Positions 9,413 through 19,063 of a DNA stretch of 61,939 bases are shown piece after piece. Origin of the DNA: Pseudomonas paralcaligenes (lineage in GTDB: Bacteria > Pseudomonadota > Gammaproteobacteria > Pseudomonadales > Pseudomonadaceae). Below the pieces are notes generated by a model. That model saw only the letters and a program-made list of their open reading frames with translations, was not told the origin of the DNA and did not search any database. Both the position numbers and the translations under genes were made by a program. Every line of letters starts with the position of its first letter. Positions within the stretch are counted from its first letter, which is position 1. The stretch lies in the NCBI RefSeq assembly GCF_019655855.1, contig NZ_BPFX01000013.1:1-61939 (forward strand), in the 5' to 3' direction.

Positions 9413-10348
9413 ATGTCCGAGAACAGGGCCTATCGGCCCGGCCCGTCGAGCGGGAGCGCGCAGAAGGTGCTCCTGGTGGATGACGTGCCGCTCAACCTGG
9501 CGTTCGCCGCCGCCGAGATCGAGGACCTCTGCGTGCCATTGCTGGCCGGCAGTGGCGAGCAGGCGCTGCGGATGGCGCTCGGCGAGCGGCCCGAGCTGAT
9601 CCTGCTGGACGTGCACATGCCGCTGATGGACGGCTTCGAGGTGTGCCGGCGGCTCAAGCAGAACCCGCTCACGGCGGACATCGCGGTGATCTTCCTGACC
9701 GCCCTCGACGAGGAGACCGACGAGGAATTCGGGCTCAACCTGGGCGCCATCGACTACATCGCCAAACCGTTCAGCCCCGCCATCCTGCGGGCCAGGGTGC
9801 GTAACCATCTGCTGGCGCAGAAGCAGCGCCTGCAGCTGCAGCGGCTCACCCAGCTCGACGGCCTGACCGGCATCGCCAATCGCCGCCGCTTCGACCAGGC
9901 CCTGGCGCTGCAATGGCAGCGGCTCGCCGAGCTGGCCCAGCCGCTGGGGCTGCTGATGGTCGATGTGGACGGCTTCAAGGCCTACAACGACTACTACGGC
10001 CACCTGGCGGGCGACGAGGTGCTGAGGGGTGTCGCCGAAACCCTGGAAGGGCACATGCGGCGGCACGACGACCTGGCTGCCCGCTATGGCGGCGAGGAGT
10101 TCGCCTGCATCCTGCCGGCGACGGACCTGGAGCAGGCGGCCGAGGTCGCCGAGGCCATCCGCGAGGCCGTGGTCGATCTGTGCATCCCCCACGCGGGCTC
10201 GCCCGTGTCCGATTGGGTCAGCGTCAGCATCGGTTGTGCCAGCGTCGTGCCCGCTGTGGAAAGCACGCCCCGCGAGTTGCTTGCCGCGGCTGACGACCGA
10301 CTGTATCGGGCCAAGAGCGAGGGGCGTAATCGGGTTGTGGCCCGCTAG
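9413..10348 (+). CDS. REC-GGDEF response regulator, diguanylate cyclase
   Basis: Length is 311 residues. An N-terminal receiver (VLLVDDVPLNLAF, LILLDVHMPLMDGFEV with acceptor Asp, FLTALDEETDE, KPFSP) is joined by a short helix to a GGDEF domain. That domain starts at LTQLDGLTGIANRRRFD and contains the active-site RYGGEEF. The RHDD four residues before RYGGEEF fits an RxxD inhibitory site. The protein should make cyclic di-GMP when phosphorylated and be product-inhibited. It begins 26 bases after the kinase with a GAGAGGGAT ribosome site, so it is the natural output of that kinase. The window also carries a LapA-like adhesin, a class of protein retained at the surface under cyclic di-GMP control. 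Confidence 0.93.
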   Translation: MSENRAYRPGPSSGSAQKVLLVDDVPLNLAFAAAEIEDLCVPLLAGSGEQALRMALGERPELILLDVHMPLMDGFEVCRRLKQNPLTADIAVIFLTALDEETDEEFGLNLGAIDYIAKPFSPAILRARVRNHLLAQKQRLQLQRLTQLDGLTGIANRRRFDQALALQWQRLAELAQPLGLLMVDVDGFKAYNDYYGHLAGDEVLRGVAETLEGHMRRHDDLAARYGGEEFACILPATDLEQAAEVAEAIREAVVDLCIPHAGSPVSDWVSVSIGCASVVPAVESTPRELLAAADDRLYRAKSEGRNRVVAR

Positions 10349-10447
10349 CCGTATTGGCGCGCGCCTGGGGCCTGATAGAGCGTCAGGTGGCTCTGCGTCA
10401 CGGCAATAGGGGGGAAGACCCTGTACGGACAAGGCACACACGAAATC

Positions 10448-11175
10448 CCGTCATTCCCGCGTAGTCGGGAATCCAGTTGCGGGGCAAGGCAACGCGCTCA
10501 TGAGTTCCCGCCTGCGCGGGGACGACGGGGCGTTGGGCCTTGTGCGTAAGGGGAAGCTCCGCCTGTCCTATGGTTGGGTCAACGATCGAGCGTCGCGGAA
10601 GATGGGCTTTGCGCCAGGGCAGTCGGGTGAGGGCGCTACACGGACAGGGTGGATAGGATATTCCGTCATGCCCGAGAAGTCGGGAATCCAGTTGCGGGGC
10701 AAGGCCGTGCGTCCTGGGTTCCCGCCTGCGCGGGAACGACGGGGCGTTGGGCCTTGTGCGTAAGGGGAAGCTCCGCCTGTCCTATGGTTGGGTCAACGAT
10801 CGAGCGTCGCGGAAGATGGGCTTTGCGCCAGGGCAGTCGGGTGAAGGCGCTACACGGACAGGGTAGATAGGATATCCCGTCATTCCCGCGTAGGCGGGAA
10901 TCCAGTTGTGGGGCAAGGCCGTGCGTCCTGGGTTCCCGCCTGCGCGGGGATGACGGGGCGTTGGGCCTTGTGCGTAAGGGGAAGCTCCGCCTTTCCTATG
11001 GTTGGGCCAATGATCGAGCTTCGCGGAAGATGGGCTTTGCGCCTGGGCAGCCGGGTGAAAACGCTACACGGACAGAGTAGATAGGATATCCCGTCATTCC
11101 CGCGAAGGCGGGAATCCAGTTGCGGGGCAAGGTCGTGCGTCCTGGGTTCCCGCCTACGCGGGAACGACGGGGCGC
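10448..11175. repeat. 214-bp tandem array of paired TCATTCCCGCG palindromes
   Basis: Copies start at ccgtcat 10448, 10663, 10877 and 11091, so the spacing is 215, 214 and 214 bp: three full units and a partial fourth. Each unit opens with a small palindrome (attcccgcgtaggcgggaat type), then ttgcggggcaaggc, then an inverted partner (ttcccgcctgcgcggggatg). About 130 bp of well-conserved linker follows (cttgtgcgtaaggggaagct ... acacggacagggtagatagg). The pair forms a long hairpin. The array fills the gap between the convergent cyclase and 7TMR kinase genes and has no credible coding frame. Related single pairs occur at 37796-37879. Confidence 0.9.
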
Positions 11176-11235
11176 GGTGCTTAGGAGTACGGCGCCCCCC
11201 AGAGGTGCCTGCCAGCATGCCGACATTGCGTGACA

Positions 11236-13641
11236 CTAGGCGTCCTGGACCGGCTCCGGCTCATCGGCGTGTTGCGCCACGCCGGACAGGCGGTCGATGC
11301 AGCTGAGCAGGTCCTTGGTGCTGGCGGGCTTGAGCAGCACCGCGTCGAACATCAGGTCGGCGCGGGCGCTGGCGGTGCGTGCGGGGGAGGCCGAATAGAG
11401 CAGCACCGGCAGGCCGGGATGGTTGCTCCTGATCTCCTGCAGCAGCGCCCAGCCATCCATGCCCGGCATGATCTGGTCGGTGATCAGCAGGTCGGCGGGC
11501 TGCTCCTCGAGCCGGGCCAGGGCCTCTTCGGCACTGCCGGCCAGGGTCACGTCGAAGCCGTAGCCGGCCAGCAGGTCACCGAGAAAGGCGCGGGTCAGCT
11601 CGACGTCGTCGACCAGCACGATGCGGCGCTCGCGGCCGTCGATGGTGGCGACGTGGCTCTCCACGAAGACCGTGTCCAGTTCCTCCTCCGCGGCGCCCTC
11701 CAGCCAGAGCTGGAAGCCGAAGGTGCTGCCCCCCGAGGGATTGCCCTCGATGCACAGCGTGGAGCCCATCTGCTCCAGCAGTTCGTTGACGATGGACAGG
11801 CCAAGGCCGAAGCCGTCGGTATGAGTGACGTTACTGCCCCGCTGGAAAGGCCTCAGCAGCCTGTCCCGGGCGTCCGGGGGCAGGCCTATGCCGTTGTCCT
11901 GCACGGTGAAGGACAGGCGGAACTGGTGGTGATTCTGCTCCGTGCACTCGATGCGCAGCACGATCAGACCGTTGCTGGTGAACTTGGCGGCGTTGTTCAG
12001 CAGATTGATCAGTATCCGGCGCAGCTGGCGGAAGTCGGCGTGCACCAGCAGCGGCAGGTTGCTGTCCAGGCTGCACTCCAGGCGGTTGTTCTGGCGCGTG
12101 GCGATGTATTTCCCTTCTTCCGCGATCTCGCGTAGGAAGCCGAACAGGTAGCCCGGCTTGAGGCTGAGTTCGATCTGCTGGAGTTCGCTACGCGAGAACT
12201 CCAGCAGGTCGTCCAGCAGCTCCAGCTGCTCGCGGGCGTTGCGCTCGATGCGCTCGGGGTATTCGGAGTCGGGGTCGGTCCGCAACTGGTGGGCGTAGCT
12301 GATGATGCTGCTCAGCGGCGCGCGCATGTCGTGGCTAATGCGCGCCAGCAGGGCGCTGCGCGACTGCAGTGATTCGCGCAGCTGCTTGGTGCGCAGCTGG
12401 ACCTGGCTTTCCAGGCGTTCGTGCTCGGCCTGCTGCAGGTAGTCGATCTCGGCCAGCGCACTGCGCTCGCGCTTCCTGCTATGGGCGATGGCGAACACCA
12501 GCGTGCTGATCAGGAGGAAGACGATGATCAGGGACGAGGATAGGCCGAGCCTGTCCTCGCCATACAGCCAGACCTCGTTCTCCGTTTCCCACAGCAGTCC
12601 CTTGCTGCCCTGCGCCAGGAACAGGGCGCAGATCAGCCAGGCGAGCCAGCTCAGCCGGACCTTCTTGTACAACGCCACGCCGAAGGTCAGCGGAATCAGG
12701 AGGTAGGCGGCGTTCCGATAGTGGATGAAGACGTTGCGGGTGGCGATGAAATCGCCATAGGCGCCCCACAGCAGGAGCAGCCCACCCGCGATCAGGTACA
12801 GGGAAAAGAGCCACTGCAGCCAGAGGGGCAGCAGTTTCACCCGGAACAGGACGAAGGTGTAGACGAAGAAGATGGAGAAGGCGATCGCCGAGACGACCGC
12901 CACCAGCTCGCGCGACCAGGGCAGCAGGGCGGGCAGGTAGAACAGGTAGCCGCTGGCCAGCGCGGTCAGCGAGAAATAGAAGAGCAGCGTGAAGGCATTG
13001 ATGATGAGGAGCCGGAAGCGCAGCAGGAAGCCGGCGACCAGGCTGATCGGCAGGATCAGCAGCAGGATGCCCCAGGCCAGGCCATCGACCAGCTGGGCCG
13101 CCATGCTTTTCTCGAAGAAGGCGGTGTCCGACCACAACTGCGGGTTGATGATCATCCGGCTCTTGCTGACCACGCGGATCAGCACCAGGGCCTCCTCCTG
13201 GGCGCCCACTTCGACGGGGAACCGCGGCTGGCGTTCGGCGACGGCCCACTGTTCGAGCGGGTAGGCGCTGCCGGCCTTCATCCCGTTCCACATGCCGTTG
13301 CTCAGGATGTGGACCTGGACATCCTCCAGGCGGGCGTCGCCCACGGTGAGCCAGCGTTCGCAGGGCTCCGCCAGCGGGTTGTACAGGTGGAAGCGCACCC
13401 AGATGGCCGAGTGGGTGAAGGCCAGCGGGGGAGGGGCGCTGTGCACGTCGAAGAACCTGGCGTCGTCAAGCTCGGCCACGTCGGCGGCGGTGAGGTTCTT
13501 CGACGGATCTTCGAGAATCTGGGCGGAGGGCAGCAGCGTGACCACTTCCGAAAGACATTGCACGGCGCCCACGGAGGCGACCGAGGGCGTCGGCAGGCTC
13601 GCCAGCGCCATGGCCAGCAGCAACAGCAGGCATCTACTCAT
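11236..13641 (-). CDS. 7TMR-DISM hybrid sensor histidine kinase with receiver
   Basis: Length is 801 residues from ATG 13641, chosen because a signal peptide follows at once (MSRCLLLLLAMALASLPTPS) and a GGA ribosome site precedes it. Residues about 30-160 look like the 7TMR-DISM extracellular beta-sandwich (AIWVRFHLYNP...CERWLTVGDARLEDVQVHI). About seven membrane helices follow (about 178-385). The kinase core has ARISHDMRAPLSSIISY (phospho-His), LINLLNNAAKFTSNG, VQDNGIGLP and DGFGLGLSIVNELL. The C-terminal receiver has IVLVDDVELTRAF, DLLITDQIMPGMDGW and LLKPAS. It lies downstream of a REC-AraC regulator on the same strand with a 97-base gap, and likely signals to it. The divergent neighbour is the exosortase cassette. 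Confidence 0.9.
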   Translation of the reverse strand: MSRCLLLLLAMALASLPTPSVASVGAVQCLSEVVTLLPSAQILEDPSKNLTAADVAELDDARFFDVHSAPPPLAFTHSAIWVRFHLYNPLAEPCERWLTVGDARLEDVQVHILSNGMWNGMKAGSAYPLEQWAVAERQPRFPVEVGAQEEALVLIRVVSKSRMIINPQLWSDTAFFEKSMAAQLVDGLAWGILLLILPISLVAGFLLRFRLLIINAFTLLFYFSLTALASGYLFYLPALLPWSRELVAVVSAIAFSIFFVYTFVLFRVKLLPLWLQWLFSLYLIAGGLLLLWGAYGDFIATRNVFIHYRNAAYLLIPLTFGVALYKKVRLSWLAWLICALFLAQGSKGLLWETENEVWLYGEDRLGLSSSLIIVFLLISTLVFAIAHSRKRERSALAEIDYLQQAEHERLESQVQLRTKQLRESLQSRSALLARISHDMRAPLSSIISYAHQLRTDPDSEYPERIERNAREQLELLDDLLEFSRSELQQIELSLKPGYLFGFLREIAEEGKYIATRQNNRLECSLDSNLPLLVHADFRQLRRILINLLNNAAKFTSNGLIVLRIECTEQNHHQFRLSFTVQDNGIGLPPDARDRLLRPFQRGSNVTHTDGFGLGLSIVNELLEQMGSTLCIEGNPSGGSTFGFQLWLEGAAEEELDTVFVESHVATIDGRERRIVLVDDVELTRAFLGDLLAGYGFDVTLAGSAEEALARLEEQPADLLITDQIMPGMDGWALLQEIRSNHPGLPVLLYSASPARTASARADLMFDAVLLKPASTKDLLSCIDRLSGVAQHADEPEPVQDA

Positions 13642-13738
13642 GCATTCCAGCGGGCTTTGTCCTGTTCGCTTGGCGATCATCGGGGGGCTGCCCGCCATGA
13701 TACCGCCGCGTCGCCGAGGGTGCCGCCGGCTGGCGACG

Positions 13739-14548
13739 TCAGGTGCCCGGAGGTGTCTCGGCGGTAGGTTCCGATGCGCCGGCCCTGGCCTGGCTGCGGT
13801 ATTTCGACGGGGTCATGCCCAGGCGCTGGCGGAACGCCGTGGTGAAGTTGGCGGCGCTGTTGAAGCCCACCAGCTCGGCGATGTCCTGGATGTCCATGTC
13901 GCTGTCGGCGAGCAGTTCCTGGCTCTTGCGCAGGCGCTCCTCGCGAATCCAGGCGAAGACCGTCATGCCCAGGTGCTGGCGGAAGATGGCGGACAGCTTC
14001 TTCTCGTGGGTGCCGGCCTGGCGCGCGATCTCTGCCAGGGGCGGCACGTCCTCGAGCCTGCGGCCGATCAGGCGCATGGCGGCGTGGAGGATCATCTGAT
14101 CCGCCGGCTGCAGCCCTTCGGGCACGCCCACCGGGGCGGGGCGCTCGCGCCAGACCAGCTGCAGGTGGATGCGGATGCGCGCCAGCACTTCCTCGGGCAC
14201 GTAGGGCTTGACCATGTAGTCGACGCTGCCCAGGCTGAGGCCCTCCAGGCGCTCCTCCACGCTGGCGGCGCTGGTCAGGAAGATGATCGGCGTCTGCTGC
14301 AGGGCGGGCGCCTCGCGCAGCAGGCGGCAGACCGCGAAGCCGCTCATCTGCGACATGTGGACGTCCAGCAGGATCAGGTCGGGATAGAGCGCCATAGCCC
14401 GTTGCAGGCCAGTGCGCGGATCTTCCGCGAGGGACAGGTGCATGCCCTGGGTACGCAGCAGCTCGAGCAGGGGACGCAGGTCTTCCGGACGGTCGTCGAT
14501 CACCAGGATATGTGGGGGGCGACTCGCAGAGTTCGTGGGTTCAACCAC
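13739..14548 (-). CDS. REC-AraC response regulator
   Basis: Length is 269 residues. The N-terminal receiver has ILVIDDRPEDLRPLL, PDLILLDVHMSQMSGF (acceptor Asp), IIFLTSAASVEERLEG and VKPYVPEEV. The C-terminal half is an AraC-type pair of helix-turn-helix motifs: LAEIARQAGTHEKKLSAIFRQ, then IQDIAELVGFNSAANFTTAF ending in LGMTPSKYR. It should bind DNA when phosphorylated, with the adjacent 7TMR-DISM hybrid kinase as the obvious partner. Its start faces the start of the DUF11/exosortase operon across 418 bases, so that operon is a plausible target (inference from position only). Confidence 0.92.
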   Translation of the reverse strand: MVEPTNSASRPPHILVIDDRPEDLRPLLELLRTQGMHLSLAEDPRTGLQRAMALYPDLILLDVHMSQMSGFAVCRLLREAPALQQTPIIFLTSAASVEERLEGLSLGSVDYMVKPYVPEEVLARIRIHLQLVWRERPAPVGVPEGLQPADQMILHAAMRLIGRRLEDVPPLAEIARQAGTHEKKLSAIFRQHLGMTVFAWIREERLRKSQELLADSDMDIQDIAELVGFNSAANFTTAFRQRLGMTPSKYRSQARAGASEPTAETPPGT

Positions 14549-14966
14549 GGTACTTCTCTCCTTGCATACATGACGGGGGAACCAGTGAAGTCATCGGGGC
14601 TCTTGCGAGCGCCGGCCTTCCACTGCACATCCTCAGCCGCCTGTCGCGAGTTCGCGTCTCGGGCTGCGATGCCGCCACCTCGCATGGCACGGCACCCTTA
14701 GCTCCCGGTTGCAAGGTTACTCCAGATTCTTATGCACTCTGGTGTTCAAGCATCGCTTTCATCCCATCCAGCAAAAGAATCGTCCGCTCCAGCAAAATTT
14801 TGTGTACAGGTGTTCTGCCAAGATGCCGGCCAATCACTGGCAGCTGCAGGCGCCAACGAGCCGAACGATCGGCCTGAGCCCGCCATTTGCCAGTTCACAC
14901 CGGCGCCCATGGTCCACATGGCGCCTCTGGTTCTTTCAAATGTGCAATTCGGGGAGTGGGTCAGGC
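14549..14966. other. Divergent intergenic region between REC-AraC regulator and exosortase operon
   Basis: This 418-base gap is less GC-rich than its surroundings around 14700-14830 (for example cagcaaaattttgtgtacag). It must hold the promoters of both divergent units. I could not identify convincing promoter boxes, an operator palindrome or a small gene. Open frames crossing it have no ribosome sites and no recognisable domains. Confidence 0.4.
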
Positions 14967-17900
14967 ATGAATGCAAGATGGATGGGCAGCATTTGTTTGG
15001 ATGGCGTTTCCAGAAGGCCTGTTTCGAAAGTGCTGCTTGCACTTCCTCTGCTGGGCTTCTCCACTGTCGCCCTCGCTGCGGACCTGGCGCTGGACTTCCA
15101 GGATTCGCCGAACATCGGCCCTGCCGGAGGCGTGTTCACCTACAGCCTGGGGCTGCAGAATAACGGCCCTTCCGCCGAGGGCAGCGCCACCGGCATCACC
15201 ACCTCCTTCAACATGCCCGTCACCGGCGGTAGCACCTATGGCCAGTTCGTGACGTACCGGGTGGTCGGCGGGACCGGCACCTGTATCTACAACGCCGGCC
15301 CTCAGACCGTCACCTGCAACGGCCTTTCGGCGCTGGCGTTCAACCAGGCGATGACGATCGAGATCGACGTCCGCCTGCCGAACGCCGGCACCTACACCAG
15401 CAATGCATCCGCCGCTAGCACCGGCGTGACCGCGGATACCAACCTGGGCAACAACTCCGCGCCGCAGACCACCACGGCCCAGGCCGCCTCCGACCTGCAA
15501 CTGAACGCCACTTCGAACGCCGCCCCCGGCATCCTGGCGGGCGAGCCCTACGCCTACCAGCTGGAAGTCGTCAACAACGGGCCGGACGCCATGCCCGCCA
15601 ACTCGGGGACCCGGGTGACCTTCCAGGTGCCGAGCGGCGCCTCCGTCACTGCGCGGCCCACCGGCAGCGGCTGGACCTGCACACCGGCCTCGGGCTACCC
15701 GCTGAGCAACAACGAACTGATCACCTGCGACCGCAACCAGGCGCTGGCCAACGGCGCGCCGGCGCCGGTCATCACCGTGCCCGCCGTCTCCAACACCAAT
15801 GGCAACGTGTCGTCCTCCTTCCGGGTCGCCGGCCTGCAGCAGAACGGCGAACCCGTGCCGGATGGCAACGAGTCCAACAACATCGACGGCGTGCCGCTGA
15901 CATTCGATCCGGGTACCGACGTCGGCATCACCAAGGCGCGCACCTCGCCGGCCGGCAGCGGGGCGGTGGCCCAGGGCAGCACGGTGACCTACACCCTCAC
16001 GCCCCGCCACCTGGGCGGCCAGCAGCCCGGCGGCACCATCACGGTGACCGACACCCTGGGCGCGGGGCTGTCCTTCGCGACGCCGACGGCCTTTACCGCC
16101 GGCAGCGGCTGGTCCTGCAGCACCGCCGGCAGCGTGCTGACCTGTACGCGCTCCGGCTGGAGCGGCGGCAACTTCAGCAACATGCCCACCATCCAGGTGC
16201 ATGCCGTGGCGAACGACCTCGGCACGCTGGGCAACACCGCGGTGATCGCGACTCCCGGCGACGCCAACTCCAGCAACAACACCAGCGCGGTGAACATCAA
16301 CTCCAGCGACGAGTCGGACCTCGCCGTGTGGAAGGCCGGTCCCCGTCACGCGGTGGCGGTGAACGAACTCTTCCCCTACTGGCTGGCCGTGCGCAACGAA
16401 GGGCCGCTCAATGTGGAGGCCGGACAGCTCATTCGGGTGACCGACACGCTGCCGCCCAATGTCCAGGCGCAGGGCCTGCCAGCGGGCACCGGCTGGGACT
16501 GCAGCGCCAGCACGCTGACGGTGGTCAACTGTACGCGCCCGGGCCCGCTGGCGAGCGGCCAGGCCACCGACGCGATCAGCGTGCCGGTGCGCGCCACCGC
16601 CGCGGGCGTGCTGCAGAACGTCGCCTGTACCGCCCTGGAAGGAACCGGCAGCTCGACGGACAGGAATGCGGCCAACGACTGCACCGGCCAGGTGGAGACC
16701 CGCGTCACCAACGAGCAGGCCGATCTGAGCATCCAGAAGCTGGCATCGTCCGCCCTGATCAAGACCGGCGAGCCGCTGACCTATACGCTGGAAGTGACCA
16801 ACCATGGTCCCGATGCCTCGACCAACGTGATGGTGGAGGATGACCTGCTCAGCCTGCTGTCGCAGGGCGGCCTGCAATCCGTGTCCATTTCGCCCGCGCC
16901 GGCCGCCGGTTTCGGCTGCCGTATCGGCGACACCGGTCCCTATGCCGCCACGCTCGGCCCGCTCGATGGTGCCTCCCAGGCCTTGCGCTGCAACCTGGGC
17001 ACCCTCAACAGCGGGAGTGTTTCGACGATCGAGATCGTAGTCCTGCCGCTGGTGGCCACCAACGCGCCGCGCGAGAACGTCGCGACGGTCTATTCGCCCG
17101 ACGTGGGCGAGGGTGACGGTAACCGTGACAACAACACCGACGATGTCACCGGCAACGTCACCGCGATGGTCGACATCCAGGCGCTGAAGACCCGTCCGAG
17201 CCCGACCATTCCCGCCGGGGCGCCCCTGCGCTTCACCGCCTCCGTGCGTAACGCCGGCCCCTCGACCGCCAGCGGCGTCGAGCTGGTCGACACCCTGCCC
17301 GGCAATGCTCCGTTCCTCGGCCTGATCAGCAGCGACGGCGGCAACTGTGCGCCGCTGCCCGCCATCGGCAGCGTGGGCCAGACTCTGACCTGTACCTGGG
17401 CCAGCGTGCCGAACAACACCACGCGCAACGTCGTCTACGAAGTGCGGGCGATGACCGAGGGCGACACCATCAACAACGCGGTAGTGGTATCGACCACCAC
17501 CGAGGAAAACGATGTGCTCTCCAACACGGCGAACACTACCACTGCCGTGACGGCTGCCGTACTGGACATCGTGGTTAACAAATCCGACAACCCCAACGTG
17601 GTGGCGCTGGGCGAGACCTCGACCTACACCATCAGCATCGACAACGGTGGTCCCTCCGCCGGCACCGGCCTGACCATGGTCGATACCTTCCCGGTCAACG
17701 CGCCCGGCGGTGCCGCGCCCACGGCCGTGTTCAGCTACCAGGGCGGCCTGCGGGTATACAGGGGCGCCACCGAGGTGACCGGTGACGCGGCCGAGTACAG
17801 CTGCACCGAGCCGGCCGTCGGCGCGACTTCCGGCGTGTTGACCTGCAACTTCTCCGGCTACTTCGACGAGGGCACCAGCCATCGGCGCAGGGTCACCTAT

Positions 17901-18530
17901 GCGATGCGCGCGGAATCCGTCAGTGGCGTGGCCGGCGTGGCAGTGGGCAGCAGCCACAACCATGTGTCCGTCGAGGTCAACGAGACCGAGACCCTGAACG
18001 ACAACAACGAGGCCATCGAGACCACCTCGGCCCGCCGTGACGACGTTCCGGTCGACCTGGGCGGCACCAAGACCGCCAGCCCCCGGGCTCTGGTGAAGGG
18101 CGAGAACGTGGTGTACACCATCACCGTCACCAACAACGGCGGTGCCGGCGGCGCGGCGGCTGACAGCCTCGGCGCGCAGCTGATCGACCCGCTGCCGTCC
18201 GGCCTGCAATACCTGAGCTCGACCCCGGCCGGCGCGTGCAGCCACAGCGGCGGTACGGTGACCTGCCAGGTCGGCACGCTGCCCACCGGGGCGAGCAGGG
18301 TGTTCACCATCACCGCGCTGCTGGACGAGAACTACTCCGGTCCCACCCCGCTGGCGAACGAGGCGCACATCGATGCGCCCGGCGATATCGACCCGGGCAA
18401 CAACGACCCGCGCGACGAAACGCCGGTCATCGACAAGTCGGTCGGCGCGCCCACCCTGTCGCAAGGTGCGCTGCTGATGCTGACGATGCTGATGTCCCTG
18501 CTGGCCTGGCGCGCGCGTCGCCGCGCCTGA
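14967..18530 (+). CDS. Secreted DUF11-repeat protein with IPTL-CTERM-like sorting tail, probable exosortase H substrate
   Basis: Length is 1187 residues from ATG 14967 (GGGGAG at 14951-14956). A signal peptide ends at about STVALAADLALDF. The body is a series of about eight or nine DUF11-type beta modules, recognisable by repeated ITKARTSPAG/IQKLASSALIKTGEPLTYTL starts, NNGPSA/NHGPDA motifs and VTDTLP strands. The C terminus has APTLSQGALLMLTMLMSLLA followed by WRARRRA: a short motif, a hydrophobic helix and an Arg cluster. That is the three-part layout of IPTLxxWG-CTERM signals, although the leading Ile is Ala and the WG is missing. The next gene, 17 bases away, is exosortase H, so the protein is probably processed at this tail and released or anchored. 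Confidence 0.88.
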   Translation: MNARWMGSICLDGVSRRPVSKVLLALPLLGFSTVALAADLALDFQDSPNIGPAGGVFTYSLGLQNNGPSAEGSATGITTSFNMPVTGGSTYGQFVTYRVVGGTGTCIYNAGPQTVTCNGLSALAFNQAMTIEIDVRLPNAGTYTSNASAASTGVTADTNLGNNSAPQTTTAQAASDLQLNATSNAAPGILAGEPYAYQLEVVNNGPDAMPANSGTRVTFQVPSGASVTARPTGSGWTCTPASGYPLSNNELITCDRNQALANGAPAPVITVPAVSNTNGNVSSSFRVAGLQQNGEPVPDGNESNNIDGVPLTFDPGTDVGITKARTSPAGSGAVAQGSTVTYTLTPRHLGGQQPGGTITVTDTLGAGLSFATPTAFTAGSGWSCSTAGSVLTCTRSGWSGGNFSNMPTIQVHAVANDLGTLGNTAVIATPGDANSSNNTSAVNINSSDESDLAVWKAGPRHAVAVNELFPYWLAVRNEGPLNVEAGQLIRVTDTLPPNVQAQGLPAGTGWDCSASTLTVVNCTRPGPLASGQATDAISVPVRATAAGVLQNVACTALEGTGSSTDRNAANDCTGQVETRVTNEQADLSIQKLASSALIKTGEPLTYTLEVTNHGPDASTNVMVEDDLLSLLSQGGLQSVSISPAPAAGFGCRIGDTGPYAATLGPLDGASQALRCNLGTLNSGSVSTIEIVVLPLVATNAPRENVATVYSPDVGEGDGNRDNNTDDVTGNVTAMVDIQALKTRPSPTIPAGAPLRFTASVRNAGPSTASGVELVDTLPGNAPFLGLISSDGGNCAPLPAIGSVGQTLTCTWASVPNNTTRNVVYEVRAMTEGDTINNAVVVSTTTEENDVLSNTANTTTAVTAAVLDIVVNKSDNPNVVALGETSTYTISIDNGGPSAGTGLTMVDTFPVNAPGGAAPTAVFSYQGGLRVYRGATEVTGDAAEYSCTEPAVGATSGVLTCNFSGYFDEGTSHRRRVTYAMRAESVSGVAGVAVGSSHNHVSVEVNETETLNDNNEAIETTSARRDDVPVDLGGTKTASPRALVKGENVVYTITVTNNGGAGGAAADSLGAQLIDPLPSGLQYLSSTPAGACSHSGGTVTCQVGTLPTGASRVFTITALLDENYSGPTPLANEAHIDAPGDIDPGNNDPRDETPVIDKSVGAPTLSQGALLMLTMLMSLLAWRARRRA

Positions 18531-18547
18531 GGGGGAGGTAAGGAGGC

Positions 18548-19063
18548 GTGGCCCGGTTCCTGACGCTGTTCTGCATCATTCAGGCCGTCCTGTTCGTACT
18601 GGAGCTTACCCCTCCGGTACAACAGTGGTTCGTCACGCCGTTCACCGAGCTGCTGGTGCTGATCAGCATCGGCGTGCTGACGCCGTTCGACGCCGGCGCC
18701 GTGGCCAGCGGCATCTACCTGTACGACGTACCGTCCGGGTTCGCCATGTCGATCGAGGCCGGCTGCAACGGCGTGGAGGCCTCGATCATCCTGCTCGCCG
18801 CCATGCTGGCGTTCCCCGCCACCTGGCGCGCCAGGCTGGTGGGCATCCTAATCGGGCTGCTGTCGATCCATGCGGTGAACATCCTGCGCATCGTCAGCCT
18901 GTTCTATATCGGCCAGTGGAACATGACCGCGTTCGACTGGGCGCACCTGTACATCTGGCAGGCGCTGATCATGCTGGACGTGTTCGTGGTGTTCCTGCTG
19001 TGGCTGCGCTACGTGCTCAAGAGCGGCAAGGCCACCGCGGCAGTGTTCGGCGGTACCGCCTGA
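18548..19063 (+). CDS. xrtH: Exosortase H (XrtH), membrane cysteine transpeptidase-like enzyme
   Basis: Length is 171 residues from a GTG start preceded by GGGGGAGG. It is almost entirely transmembrane. The exosortase catalytic triad is visible: Cys73 in IEAGCNGVEASI, Arg114 in HAVNILRIVSLFYI and His133 in DWAHLYIWQ. Exosortases cut proteins carrying short C-terminal motif-helix-Arg tails in the inner membrane; the H type acts on IPTL-type tails. The gene sits between its likely substrate and a protein of the kind found with exosortase H, and its stop overlaps the start of the next gene by one base (TGATG). The short length fits the compact H subfamily. The H assignment rests on size and neighbours as well as sequence. 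Confidence 0.9.
   Translation: MARFLTLFCIIQAVLFVLELTPPVQQWFVTPFTELLVLISIGVLTPFDAGAVASGIYLYDVPSGFAMSIEAGCNGVEASIILLAAMLAFPATWRARLVGILIGLLSIHAVNILRIVSLFYIGQWNMTAFDWAHLYIWQALIMLDVFVVFLLWLRYVLKSGKATAAVFGGTA

Noticed and set aside
10448..11175. Regularly spaced repeats considered as a CRISPR array
   Set aside because: Units are 214 bp with the 'spacers' themselves conserved, repeats are internally palindromic pairs, and no cas genes are present.
14961..18464. 1167-codon open frame on the minus strand
   Set aside because: It is antisense to the DUF11 protein, which has a signal peptide, repeats and a sorting tail and is coupled to xrtH. The antisense frame has no domain.
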